Shown: in pieces, positions 1 to 7,663 of the stretch
Numbering within the stretch: the stretch's first letter is position 1
Layout of the letters: each line of letters opens with the position of its first letter
Assembly: GCA_019747905.1 (NCBI GenBank)
Contig: JAIEQG010000077.1
Span: 1 to 44,845, forward strand
Source: Burkholderiales bacterium
Lineage (GTDB): Bacteria > Pseudomonadota > Gammaproteobacteria > Burkholderiales > Ga0077523
Length of the DNA stretch: 44,845 bases
Direction: 5' to 3'
The notes under the pieces: generated by a model
Told to the model about the DNA's origin: nothing
The model's database searches: none
What the model saw: the letters and a program-made list of their open reading frames with translations, nothing else
Position numbers and translations under genes: made by a program

Positions 1-23
1 CTTCCGCCCGCTACGGGGTCGCA

Positions 24-43
24 CCTTCCGGTAAACCGGAAGG
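24..43. repeat. Perfect 9-bp inverted repeat at left edge
   Basis: CCTTCCGGT (24-32) and ACCGGAAGG (35-43) form a perfect stem around AA. It lies 66 bases beyond the end of the first minus-strand gene and could be part of its transcription terminator or of a dispersed palindrome cut by the window edge. No run of T follows on either strand. Nothing else is recognised in bases 1-109. Confidence 0.4.
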
Positions 44-109
44 CACTGCTCCGCCCTTCGCGGTCGCGCATGAAGCAATGGACCGCGAAGAACTAGCCGA
101 CCCGATGCG

Positions 110-739
110 CTAACGAAGGCTCATCAGCAGTACTCCGGCAACCGCGAGTGTCGCGTTCCATGCCCGGTGTACGGTAGCGCTGCCAGGCAGGAGAGGGTGC
201 ATCGCAAGACCGCGGCAGACGCTTGCGGCGACGACCCCGGTGACCACCAGAGTCGCGACGAGGTGAACGCCGACCGCTGCCAACGCCGGCACCAGGGAGC
301 TTGTTGCCGTGAGCGTGCGCGTCGAACCGTCGGCGAAGCACAACGGCGCGAGCGCCGGCACCAGCATCAGCCCCGCTCCATGGCCCGTAGTCATCAGGAA
401 TGACCAGAGCGCAATCCCGGCATGGCTGACCGCCGTTTTCCTGCGCGCGGAACTCTTGGCGGAATGCAGCAGACGAATCGATGCGATGCCGACCAGCAGC
501 GCACCACCCAGGTTCTGAAACAGCCTGCGGTCCACGGACATTCCCTGCGCAATGATCCACGCCACGACTGCTATCGACGTAGCATGCCCGACGGCGATGG
601 GAAGCAGGGCACGCCGCACCTCGGTACCGCTACGGGCATGCACGCCGCACGCTGCAGCGAACATCCAGCCGGCGGCAGGATTCAATACGTGCAGGGCGCC
701 GAGGCCGGCAATCGCCAGCCACGGCCAAAGATCGGTCAT
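110..739 (-). CDS. Polytopic membrane protein of unknown function
   Basis: This 209-residue protein has about six to seven hydrophobic segments with small loops. Near the N-terminus it has GALHVLNPAAGW and later GHATS and TTGHGAG. These histidines inside membrane segments recall the NicO/UreH/LysE-like transporters, whose first helix carries a G-x-x-H-x-x-x-P motif, but the match is loose and I make no substrate claim. It starts 28 bases after the DUF899 gene and is probably the last gene of the operon that begins with the regulator at 3639. An inner-membrane location is inferred. What is seen is the hydrophobic pattern and the His motifs; the family resemblance is inference. Confidence 0.7.
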   Translation of the reverse strand: MTDLWPWLAIAGLGALHVLNPAAGWMFAAACGVHARSGTEVRRALLPIAVGHATSIAVVAWIIAQGMSVDRRLFQNLGGALLVGIASIRLLHSAKSSARRKTAVSHAGIALWSFLMTTGHGAGLMLVPALAPLCFADGSTRTLTATSSLVPALAAVGVHLVATLVVTGVVAASVCRGLAMHPLLPGSATVHRAWNATLAVAGVLLMSLR

Positions 740-767
740 GCCGCAGGCACCCGGCTACGCCGTGGAA

Positions 768-1541
768 TCAGTCGTGGCCCCCGCAGCACGACGACTGCGC
801 AGTCGGAGCCTGCTCGTAACGATCGTGATGTCGCACCCATGCCATGGGATAGGTGAGATCGTCCTCGTCGCGTCCCTTGGGTGATATGTCCAGCAGGTCA
901 TAGGCGCCCATCATCAGTTCGACCCCGCGACCGTAGGTCGAATAGGTGTGGAACAAGGTGCCGGCACCATCCTTGTAGAACGCACTGATGCCGGGGGCTT
1001 CCTCGTGCGGGAAAGGCTGCAAGGCGTAGTTGTAGCGGACCTTGCCGCTGGAGCGTTCCTCCATGCCGAAGCTGACGCCAAAGTCGTAGTTGAAGTCGGT
1101 ACCGTGGGACGAAACCCACCTGAACGCCCACCCCATGCGGTTACGGAAGCGCTCTATCTCCGCGAGCGGGGCACGCGAAACCACCAGCATCGTGACGTCA
1201 CGCTGTTCCAGGTGGGACCGCGCGCCGTCGATGTGGTCGGCCATGAAGGAACAACTCGGGCAGCCCTGTTCCCAACCGGGGGCGAACATGAAATGCTGCA
1301 CCACGAGTTGGCGGCGTCCTTCGAACAGATCGGCGAGGGAGCGTCTGCCTTCGAGCGTATCGAAGACATAGTTCTTCTCGATGCGTACCCACGGCAGCGC
1401 GCGACGTTCGCGAGCGATCCGGTCGCGCAAGTGCGTCAGCTCCTTTTCCCGCGCGAGCAGCGCCTTGCGCTCGGTGATCCATCGCTCCATGGATACGACG
1501 GGATGGTTGGCAGTGTCTGCGTGGTCGACGGCGGTGCTCAT
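768..1541 (-). CDS. DUF899 family thioredoxin-like protein
   Basis: This 257-residue protein matches the DUF899 family pattern: the MERWITERKALLAREKELT start region, RIEKNYVFDT, LFEGRRQLVVQHFMF, and GWEQGCPSCSF with Cys94 and Cys97 in a CxxC arrangement. The family has a thioredoxin-like fold; its reaction is not settled, and many databases simply call it a thioredoxin-like or dithiol-disulfide oxidoreductase protein. The tail SSCCGGHD adds two adjacent Cys and a His that could bind metal. The start at 1541 is chosen because GAGGAG lies 8 bases upstream; a longer in-frame start at 1610 would add an unlikely leader. No signal peptide is seen, so it is probably cytoplasmic. Confidence 0.9.
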   Translation of the reverse strand: MSTAVDHADTANHPVVSMERWITERKALLAREKELTHLRDRIARERRALPWVRIEKNYVFDTLEGRRSLADLFEGRRQLVVQHFMFAPGWEQGCPSCSFMADHIDGARSHLEQRDVTMLVVSRAPLAEIERFRNRMGWAFRWVSSHGTDFNYDFGVSFGMEERSSGKVRYNYALQPFPHEEAPGISAFYKDGAGTLFHTYSTYGRGVELMMGAYDLLDISPKGRDEDDLTYPMAWVRHHDRYEQAPTAQSSCCGGHD

Positions 1542-1698
1542 TGCATGCTCCTCGGTTGGTTGCGAAAGGGCCGCGCCTCGCGCGGCGGGTGTGAAACTCC
1601 CCGCGGGCATCGACTTGGCATCGATGCTCGAATCAGGAGGGTGCTGATGGGCCCCGCGGGCGGGCCGGCTGACGCGGGTTACGAGGGGCCGATCACGA

Positions 1699-2370
1699 TC
1701 AGGCCCGCTTGGGACGTCGCACGGAGCGGACCTTGCCGGTTCCTCCGCCGCCGCAGTAGAAGAGGTCGGCGCCGTCGGATTCGAGCCCGCTCACGTTGAC
1801 GCCGGGCGGCATCTGGAGCCGTTCGAGCACGACGCCGCTGTCCGGGTCGATACGACGAACCTCGCTCTCGTCGCCTTCCCAGGTGCCGTGCCACAGTTCG
1901 CCATCGACCCAGGTGACGCCGGTGACGAAGCGATTGGACTCGATGGTGCGCACGATCCTGCCGGTCGCGGGGTCGATCTGGTGGATCTTGCGATCGCGGT
2001 ATTGCCCGACCCACAGACTGCCCTCGGCCCAGGCCATGCCCGAGTCGCTGCCGTGGCCTGGAGCCGGGATCGATGCGACGACGGTGCCGGTGCTCGGATC
2101 GATCTTGTCGATGCGTGCTTCGGCGATCTGGTAGAGGAATTTTCCGTCGAAGGCGGTACCGGCGTCGCAGGCGGTCTCGATCGTGCGCTCGGTTGCACCG
2201 CTCTCAGGATCGAACGCGACCAGTCTCGGCCCGGTTGCAGCCCAGACGAGGCGGCCGTCGTGGGTGACGCCGGCGATGCGGTCGGATCCGGCGAAGGGTC
2301 CGTACTCGCGCACGATCTCGGCGGGACGCGCCGGTACCTGGGGTGCTTCGCTACGGGTCTTGCGGGTCAT
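1699..2370 (-). CDS. Vgb/streptogramin-lyase-like beta-propeller protein
   Basis: The 223 residues contain a repeated blade pattern. Each repeat has a D/DP-x-x-G turn followed by a strand and a W- or L-containing strand: IDKIDPSTGTVV, IHQIDPATGRIV and VRRIDPDSGVVL, alternating with AEGSLWVGQ, VDGELWHGT and DGADLFYCG. This is the look of Vgb-like (virginiamycin B lyase type) or glutaminyl-cyclotransferase-like propellers. No catalytic residues of true streptogramin lyase can be confirmed by eye, so this is a fold call and not an enzyme call. It has no signal peptide. It lies between the regulator gene (48 bases upstream) and the DUF899 gene (157 bases downstream) on the same strand and is likely co-transcribed with them. 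Confidence 0.8.
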   Translation of the reverse strand: MTRKTRSEAPQVPARPAEIVREYGPFAGSDRIAGVTHDGRLVWAATGPRLVAFDPESGATERTIETACDAGTAFDGKFLYQIAEARIDKIDPSTGTVVASIPAPGHGSDSGMAWAEGSLWVGQYRDRKIHQIDPATGRIVRTIESNRFVTGVTWVDGELWHGTWEGDESEVRRIDPDSGVVLERLQMPPGVNVSGLESDGADLFYCGGGGTGKVRSVRRPKRA

Positions 2371-2418
2371 CGTCCGGCTCCTGTTCGCGCCTCGGATCGG
2401 CGCTGCACGGAGTGGACT

Positions 2419-3639
2419 CTACTCAAGCGGGAATGCAGTGGGGAGTAACAAGATCGTCGTGAATCCCGCCAGGGGTCGCGCCAACCAGCGCTGCGCCCGG
2501 GCGCGTCCGATCGAACGCACCCGCCCGGCATGCTCCAGTTCGACCAGGGCTCGCTGGACCGTGCGTTGACTGGCCCCGAGGGCCAGTGCCAGGGCCGAGG
2601 TCGACCAGGCGGCACCATCGGCGAGCAGCGCCACCAGAGACGCCTGTTCGCCATCGATGGGAGGTGCCAGCACAACGACCGCATCCGCACTGCGCGGCTC
2701 GAGCACGAATCCTCGCGGTGTGGCCTCGATGCGAGTGGCAGCCGCCACCAGCGCGCGCAGGCGGCCGATCTCGACTCGCAAGCGCGCTCGATGCGTCTCG
2801 TCCGGGCGGCGCGTCAGAAAGGCGCGGGCGATCAGGGTCTCCCGATCGACATCACCTGGCCAGCCTTCGGCAAGCGCGCGCGCCAGCGCGAACAGCACCG
2901 GCCGGCGCTGGAGCGGCACCGTCTCGACGCCGGCGCGCACCACGCGACGACAGGCGTCGACCACCAGCGCGCCCGACTCGAGCAGCGCTGCCACTTCGGC
3001 GAGGCGAATCGGCTGTTCGCCGTGCGCGTCGATGCGCCGGGCTGCGGGACGATCGAGCGCTGCACGCGCCTCCGTGACCTCGGCCAGCAAAGCCGGCACC
3101 CGAGCGCGCTCGGCTTGTTCCTGCGCGTGGGCGAGCGCTGCCTGTGCCGGGCCGACCCGCAACGAGCGCAGCGCCAGTTCTGCAGTGATCAGGCCGGCCA
3201 CCGCTGCCAGCGACGGCGGCAAGGCAAGTCCATCGAGGTGCGCCAATGCGCTTGCCGCCCCGTCGAGACGTCCGAGCAACAGGAGCCGTCGCGCCGAGAT
3301 GAGATGCGCCTGCAGCGCGTTGGCGCGGTCGGCACGCGCTGCGAGCGTGGCCGCCGCCGTTGCCAGCGGACGAGAGGACCCGCGGAGGTCGCGCATGGCC
3401 AATGCCACTTCTGCTTCGGCGACGATGCAGCGTGCCCGCGCCAGCTCTTCGTGGGCGCCGAATCCGCGTGCAGCACCCTTGAGCAGTTCCCGTGCTCGCG
3501 GGAGTTCCCCGAGCTGCGCCATCGCGATACCGCGCAGCGCCAGCGCCGGTGGGTCGTCGCGCAGGGCAACCCACTTGAGTGCATCGATGGCGTCGCCGGT
3601 GGCGAGCGCGCGTGCGGCGGCTGCGATCAGGGAGTCCAT
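2419..3639 (-). CDS. Winged-helix regulator with TPR-like N-terminal domain
   Basis: The 406-residue protein is Ala/Leu/Arg rich. Residues 1-200 are almost wholly helical, with repeated Ala-Leu pairs like a TPR or other alpha-solenoid (for example AQLGELPRARELLKGAARGF). A helix-turn-helix lies near the C-terminus: TSALALALGASQRTVQRAL, then a wing-like ELEHAGRVRSIGRARAQRW. This suggests a transcription regulator that senses something through a helical domain. It heads the minus-strand operon and diverges from the motA-type gene with a 282-base gap. No Shine-Dalgarno sequence is evident before the ATG at 3639. The target is probably its own operon, by position only. I do not recognise a named family. 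Confidence 0.75.
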   Translation of the reverse strand: MDSLIAAAARALATGDAIDALKWVALRDDPPALALRGIAMAQLGELPRARELLKGAARGFGAHEELARARCIVAEAEVALAMRDLRGSSRPLATAAATLAARADRANALQAHLISARRLLLLGRLDGAASALAHLDGLALPPSLAAVAGLITAELALRSLRVGPAQAALAHAQEQAERARVPALLAEVTEARAALDRPAARRIDAHGEQPIRLAEVAALLESGALVVDACRRVVRAGVETVPLQRRPVLFALARALAEGWPGDVDRETLIARAFLTRRPDETHRARLRVEIGRLRALVAAATRIEATPRGFVLEPRSADAVVVLAPPIDGEQASLVALLADGAAWSTSALALALGASQRTVQRALVELEHAGRVRSIGRARAQRWLARPLAGFTTILLLPTAFPLE

Positions 3640-3835
3640 GACGACGAGCAGCCGACCTTCACGGATGGCGCACAGCGCCGTTCATGGGAGGGGCGACGAC
3701 CGTGGGTTTGCCGGGATGCAACCATGCGGATGATGCGTCGCCGTTGCGGTGACGCCAGTTCGTTTCGACGCGGACCATAGCATCCCCGGCCGGCCGTTGC
3801 CTTGGGGGCCGCGTTTCGTCAGGCGAAACCGCCGC

Positions 3836-3862
3836 TTAAGTTTCCCTTTCGAGGGCCGTAAC
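3836..3862 (+). promoter_or_regulatory. Sigma-28 (FliA)-type promoter of the motor genes
   Basis: TTAAGTTT (3836-3843), an 11-base spacer and GCCGTAAC (3855-3862) resemble the FliA consensus TAAAGTTT-N11-GCCGATAA. The site ends 59 bases before the motA-type ATG. The same GCCGTAA core recurs upstream of flgM and flgK in this window, which strengthens all three calls. Confidence 0.65.
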
Positions 3863-3921
3863 TCTGCTCGGGATGCCGCCACGGCATCCGCGCTCCCGTT
3901 CGCGCCTCATCACGACCCACC

Positions 3922-4674
3922 ATGGACATCCTCAGCATCATCGGCCTGATCGTCGCCGCTGCGGCCATCATCGGCGGCCAATGGCTGGAAGGTGGGCACG
4001 TGGCGGCGCTGGTGCAGGTCACGGCTTTCGTGATCGTGATGGGCGGCACCCTGGGTGCGGTCATGCTGCAGTACCCCTTGCCGGTCTTCGCGCTCGGCAT
4101 GCGGATCGCGAAGTGGGCTTTCCAGCCGCCCCCTTGCGAATACCGGGCCCTCATCCGGCGCATCGTCAACTGGAGCAACACGGCCCGCCGCGGCGGCCTC
4201 CTCGCCCTCGAGCCGCAATTGACGGCGGCCGGCGGCACGTACGAGCGCAAGGGCCTGCAATTGCTGATCGACGGCGCGGAACCGCAGGTCCTGCGCGACA
4301 TCCTCGAACGCGACATCGACACCTATGAGCAATCCCACCGCACCGCTGCCCGGATCTGGGAATCGGCCGGTGGCTACGCCCCGACCGTCGGCATCCTCGG
4401 GGCCGTGCTGGGCCTCATCCACGTGATGGAGAACCTGTCGGATCCGTCGAAGCTCGGCGCGGGCATCGCGGTGGCGTTCGTGGCGACGGTCTACGGCGTC
4501 GGTTCGGCAAACCTGCTGTTCCTGCCGCTGGCGGGCAAGCTCAAGGTACTGATCGGGCGCGAAGTGAAACGCCGCGAGATGCTGATCGACGGGCTGGTGG
4601 CCATCGCCAATGGCGACAATCCGCGCGTCATCGAGGGCCGCTTATCCGGCTACCTCGCCGAAGGCGATCGCTAA
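3922..4674 (+). CDS. motA: Flagellar motor stator protein, MotA/MotC type
   Basis: This 250-residue protein is the MotA-family half of the stator, which conducts ions across the inner membrane and drives the rotor. Two N-terminal membrane segments (about 1-20 and 30-60) are followed by a cytoplasmic loop. The loop has TARRGGLLALE, where Arg90 and Glu97 match the rotor-contact charges of MotA. Then come the paired helices GYAPTVGILGAVLGLI (Pro154) and NLLFLPLAGKL (Pro202), matching the two channel prolines. It is shorter than E. coli MotA (295) and resembles the MotC/PomA branch (about 250), so motC is an alternative name. No clear Shine-Dalgarno sequence precedes ATG 3922. The partner gene follows after a repeat block. 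Confidence 0.93.
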   Translation: MDILSIIGLIVAAAAIIGGQWLEGGHVAALVQVTAFVIVMGGTLGAVMLQYPLPVFALGMRIAKWAFQPPPCEYRALIRRIVNWSNTARRGGLLALEPQLTAAGGTYERKGLQLLIDGAEPQVLRDILERDIDTYEQSHRTAARIWESAGGYAPTVGILGAVLGLIHVMENLSDPSKLGAGIAVAFVATVYGVGSANLLFLPLAGKLKVLIGREVKRREMLIDGLVAIANGDNPRVIEGRLSGYLAEGDR

Positions 4675-4911
4675 GGTGAGTTGCCCCCCGATGAGCCTGC
4701 AGCCCTTCCCCCCAAGGGGGCCAGCCCTCTTGGGGCGGCCCGGCGAGGGCTGAGGTGAGTTCCCCCCCGATGGGCCTGCGGCCCTTCCCCCCAAGGGGGC
4801 CAGCCCTCTTGGGGCGGCCCGGCGAGGGCTGAGGTGAGTTCCCCCCCGATGGGCCTGCGGCCCTTCCCCCCAAGGGGGCCAGCCCTCTTGGGGCGGCCCG
4901 GCGAGGGCTGA
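4675..4911. repeat. Three tandem copies of a 79-bp palindrome-bearing repeat
   Basis: Copies run 4675-4753, 4754-4832 and 4833-4911. Copies 2 and 3 are identical; copy 1 differs at a few bases. Each begins GGTGAGTT, carries the palindrome CCCCAAGGGG, and ends with AGCCCTC...GAGGGCT arms (4881-4887 and 4903-4909 in copy 3) that can form a hairpin. The array fills the whole gap between the motA-type stop codon and the motB-type start. The last GAGGGCTGA supplies the only plausible ribosome binding site for motB. Related GC-rich palindromes are known as dispersed repeats in betaproteobacterial genomes. Confidence 0.95.
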
Positions 4912-4914
4912 GTC

Positions 4915-5697
4915 GTGGTGCGGCGCAGGCAGGAGGACGAGCACGAGAACCACGACCGGTGGCTCGTTTCCTACGCTGACTTCATCACGCTGTTGTTCGC
5001 GTTCTTCGTCGTGATGTACGCGATCTCCCAGGTCAACGAGGGCAAATATCGCGTGCTGTCCGATGCGCTGCTGCATGCGTTCAAACCGGACGACCGTGGA
5101 GGGCGTCCGTATCCGGATGTGCGCCGCGACGATCAGCCGCAGCCGGCGATCCAGCTTCCGATCAAGCTGCCGGTCGATGCCGGCCGCCGCCGCGTCGAGG
5201 CGAAGATGAAGGGCATCGCCGACGACATCCGCAAGGTGCTGGAACCGCTGGTGAAGGAAGGCCAGGTACGCGTCACCGAAAGCGCCCGCGGCATCGCGGT
5301 CGAGATCAACGCGAGCGTGCTGTTCGCTCCCGGTCAGGCCGTGTTGAACGACAGTTCGGTGCGCTCGCTGGTGGCGGTTGCCCAGGTGCTGGCGGGGGCG
5401 GAAAACGCAATCGAGGTGGAGGGACACACCGACAACGCGCCCATCGGAACGCCATTGTTTCCATCCAACTGGGAGTTGTCGGCCGCGCGGGCGAGCCGGG
5501 TGGTGCGGCTTTTCACCCAGGCCGGCGTGGCGCCCGAGCGCATGGCCGCCATCGGCTACGGCGAGTATCGCAACGTCGACACCAACGACACGCCCGAGGG
5601 CAAGGCCCGGAACCGGCGCGTGACGGTGATGATCCTGCCGGCGGGGGAGAGCAATCCGCCTGCCGCTGCGGCGGACGTGCCGGTCGCGACGCCCTAG
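4915..5697 (+). CDS. motB: Flagellar motor stator protein, MotB/MotD type
   Basis: This 260-residue partner of the upstream stator subunit anchors the motor to peptidoglycan. Residues 15-40 include WLVSYADFITLLFAFF, with the ion-carrying Asp22 at the start of the single membrane helix. After a plug/linker region, residues of about 130-250 form an OmpA-like peptidoglycan-binding domain, with VEGHTDNAPIG, NWELSAARA and GKARNRRV. GTG 4915 is chosen because the short charged leader up to Asp22 matches MotB proteins; GTG 4918 is possible. The GAGG of the preceding repeat is 8-9 bases upstream. It is probably co-transcribed with the motA-type gene from the sigma-28 site at 3836. The MotD name would fit equally. 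Confidence 0.93.
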   Translation: MVRRRQEDEHENHDRWLVSYADFITLLFAFFVVMYAISQVNEGKYRVLSDALLHAFKPDDRGGRPYPDVRRDDQPQPAIQLPIKLPVDAGRRRVEAKMKGIADDIRKVLEPLVKEGQVRVTESARGIAVEINASVLFAPGQAVLNDSSVRSLVAVAQVLAGAENAIEVEGHTDNAPIGTPLFPSNWELSAARASRVVRLFTQAGVAPERMAAIGYGEYRNVDTNDTPEGKARNRRVTVMILPAGESNPPAAAADVPVATP

Positions 5698-5737
5698 GCG
5701 ACTATTCGAGCAACTACTGCGAACTGCCACCGCCACT

Positions 5738-5823
5738 ACGAAGGACGCGAAGGACACGAAGGATCACGAAGGACTACGGCTCGGATTTCCTTCGCTTTTC
5801 TTCGTGTCCTTCGCGTCCTTCGT
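5738..5823. repeat. Large inverted repeat between convergent motB and flgN
   Basis: The arms 5738-5761 and 5800-5823 are 24 bases and perfectly complementary, built from repeated ACGAAGGAC words; the loop is 38 bases. The element sits alone between the 3' ends of motB and flgN. It is suited to act as a bidirectional terminator or RNA stabiliser. The repetitive GAAGGACACGAAGGA wording is that of a dispersed REP-like element rather than a simple Rho-independent terminator, since no strong T tract follows. Confidence 0.85.
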
Positions 5824-5875
5824 GTTGAAGGAGTTGCTTCCTGGTTACCGGCCAGCGGGGATGATGGTGCGGAGG

Positions 5876-6361
5876 CTAGGCCGTACCAAAATCCCGTCCG
5901 CTGCGGCCAGACGACAGCGTCGTGGTACCGTCGGGGCCGTAGCCTGCCGTGTTCTGCGCGGCAGCCTGCAAGGCAGCCAGTGCCGACTGATTGAAACGCA
6001 GGCGCGTGTCGATCAGCGCGCCGTTCGCTTCATTCAACTGCTGGGCGTGGGCGGCGCGCTCCAGCAGCGAGGCCCACAGCTTGGACAGGCGCGCCCCGTC
6101 GGCACCGCCTTGCACGATCATCCATTGGGCCATGCCGGCGCGATCGGCCTCGAATCCGGCCGCGCGCATGAACGCGCGCCGCTCTTCGAACAGCCGCGAC
6201 AGCAGCACCACCTTGTCGGACTTGGCGCGTGCGAGCGCCGGCAGCGCATCGATGTCGTTGCCGGCGAGGGCGGCGCTTTCCGACTCCAGCACGCCGACGA
6301 ATTCTTCGAACGCGGCGTGTTCGGCCTCGAGGGCCGCGATGAACTGCGCGCGGTCGGGCAC
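5876..6361 (-). CDS. flgN: Flagellar chaperone FlgN
   Basis: This 161-residue, mostly helical protein fits FlgN, the export chaperone that binds the C-termini of the hook-filament junction proteins FlgK and FlgL in the cytoplasm. Two long helices (about 5-50 and 55-115) lead to the FlgN-like stretch LNEANGALIDTRLRFNQSAL, with a Gly/Ser/Thr-rich tail. The start is GTG 6361, with GAAGGG upstream. It follows flgM by 17 bases, and its clients are encoded at 16579-19796. Identification rests on size, helical pattern and the FlgM-FlgN neighbour order more than on strong sequence motifs. Confidence 0.88.
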   Translation of the reverse strand: MPDRAQFIAALEAEHAAFEEFVGVLESESAALAGNDIDALPALARAKSDKVVLLSRLFEERRAFMRAAGFEADRAGMAQWMIVQGGADGARLSKLWASLLERAAHAQQLNEANGALIDTRLRFNQSALAALQAAAQNTAGYGPDGTTTLSSGRSGRDFGTA

Positions 6362-6378
6362 CGGCGCCCTTCGAGTCG

Positions 6379-6687
6379 TCAGCCCTTCTGGCTGAGGAGG
6401 TATTCCCGGACCGTGGCGATGAGCCGGTCGGCCACCACCTCGGAGTCGACGTTGAAGCGGCCCTCGGAGATGGCCTGCTTGATCGCGCTCACGCGCGCCA
6501 CGTCGACCACGCTCACGTCCGCGAGGCGGCTTTCGAGCGCCTGCAGCTGCGACGAGAGCGAGGTGATCGCTACGCGGTCGCTGCTGGTGCGGCTCGGGGC
6601 TGGTGTCGGCCCGACCGGCTTCCCGCTGATCGCGTCCTGCGGGGCGCTGACTCCGGTGGGTTTGCCGATCGAGTTGTTGATCTTCAC
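6379..6687 (-). CDS. flgM: Anti-sigma-28 factor FlgM
   Basis: This 102-residue protein is the anti-sigma factor that holds FliA until the hook is finished and FlgM is exported. The N-terminal half is disordered and Pro/Ser-rich, starting MKINNSIGK. The C-terminal half has the FlgM sigma-binding helices: VDVARVSAIKQAISEGRF, NVDSEVVADRLI and a closing LLSQKG. A sigma-28-type promoter lies 52 bases upstream, as expected for autogenous control by the sigma factor it inhibits. It is co-directional with flgN and lies downstream of flgA. Confidence 0.96.
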   Translation of the reverse strand: MKINNSIGKPTGVSAPQDAISGKPVGPTPAPSRTSSDRVAITSLSSQLQALESRLADVSVVDVARVSAIKQAISEGRFNVDSEVVADRLIATVREYLLSQKG

Positions 6688-6738
6688 GATGTTCCTCTTG
6701 TCACGTATGGGCGCGGGAATGCCCCTTGCCCGAACCTG

Positions 6739-6766
6739 TTTACGGCCGCGACCCCCGATTACTTTA
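6739..6766 (-). promoter_or_regulatory. Sigma-28-type promoter of flgMN
   Basis: Read on the minus strand, TAAAGTAA (6766-6759), 12 bases and GCCGTAAA (6746-6739) lie 52 bases before the flgM ATG. The 177-base flgA-flgM gap holds this and nothing else that I recognise. Confidence 0.65.
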
Positions 6767-6864
6767 GGGCGAATGCCTGGCGACTGTGGGTAATCCGCGG
6801 GATTTCAACGATCTGAAGCCTCGATGCCGTTGCCGCAAGCGCGGCGACATGTCGCGCTCGGGCG

Positions 6865-7554
6865 TCACTTTACCTCGACCACGCCGGCTGCGCTCGCCTG
6901 ACCTTTCACGACCTTGCCGGAGGCGGCCCGGACCTGCACCGTCTCGCCGAGCGCCGCATTGCCGAGCGCGCGGCCGTCGGAGCTCACCTTGAATCCGTCG
7001 CCCGAAAAGACGATGCGCACATCCTGACCCTGGGTCACCACGTAGGCCCCGCGCAGCATGTCGGCCCGCAATGGCAGACCGGCGGCGACCGAGACGTTGG
7101 CAATGCGCCCCACCGCCTGGGCGCGGTCGGTGAGCACGCCGGCCGGCAACTGCGCGAGATCGGTGCGTTGGGCAGTGAAATCCTGGTCGGTGAGCGGTTC
7201 GCCGCGCACCAGGGGGCGTGCCGTGTACAGCGCCTCGCCCATCACCTTGACCGTGATCGGGACGATGATCGACCAGCTCTCGGGCTTCTGGCACCGGACG
7301 CCGATATTGCTGCGACCCCAGGGGCGGGCGCCCGCGGGCAGGTAGGCCTGCAGGGCCTGGCAGGCAGTGAGCTGGAGCCGCTCGTCGAGCGCGCCCACCT
7401 CGATTTCTACTGCTCCCGGCAGCTTGGCCGTCTGGCTGCGCGCGAACTCGACCACCGCCTTGCGCAAGGCCTCTAGGTCCTGGTTCTGTGCGACCGCGCC
7501 CGTACCCTGGAACCCGGCCAGAAGCACAAGCAGTCGCAACATCCAGCGCGTCAT
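6865..7554 (-). CDS. flgA: Flagellar P-ring assembly chaperone FlgA
   Basis: FlgA is a periplasmic chaperone that helps FlgI form the P-ring. The 229-residue product begins MTRWMLRLLVLLAGFQGTGA, a signal peptide ending about residue 23. It then has an N-terminal mixed domain and the C-terminal SAF-type domain with ARPLVRGEPLTDQDFT, AQAVGRIANVSVAAGLPLRADML and QGQDVRIVFSGDGFKVSSDG. The stop is preceded by GVVEVK. The reading frame is open to 7731, but ATG 7554 is the start that gives a signal peptide at the N-terminus. It diverges from the diguanylate cyclase gene with a 109-base gap. Confidence 0.93.
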   Translation of the reverse strand: MTRWMLRLLVLLAGFQGTGAVAQNQDLEALRKAVVEFARSQTAKLPGAVEIEVGALDERLQLTACQALQAYLPAGARPWGRSNIGVRCQKPESWSIIVPITVKVMGEALYTARPLVRGEPLTDQDFTAQRTDLAQLPAGVLTDRAQAVGRIANVSVAAGLPLRADMLRGAYVVTQGQDVRIVFSGDGFKVSSDGRALGNAALGETVQVRAASGKVVKGQASAAGVVEVK

Positions 7555-7663
7555 GGGCCGCGATTGTAGTGGCCTCGGCGCCGGGCTGCACGACTGCCCG
7601 CAAGGGCGCTCAATTCGAATGCGGAATTGACGATAATCCTGCGACGAGCCCGTTCGTTCCCCC

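Noticed and set aside
24..43. Left-edge palindrome as an integron attC site
   Set aside because: No integrase or cassette layout and no attC core sites are visible; it is treated as a simple inverted repeat.
4675..4911. Possible CRISPR-like array
   Set aside because: The 79-bp units are directly adjacent with no unique spacers; this is a tandem duplication.
4642..5757. Minus-strand frame opposite the 79-bp repeats and motB
   Set aside because: It runs through the repeats giving a periodic GPP/GGK peptide and is opposite the MotB OmpA-like domain; not a gene.
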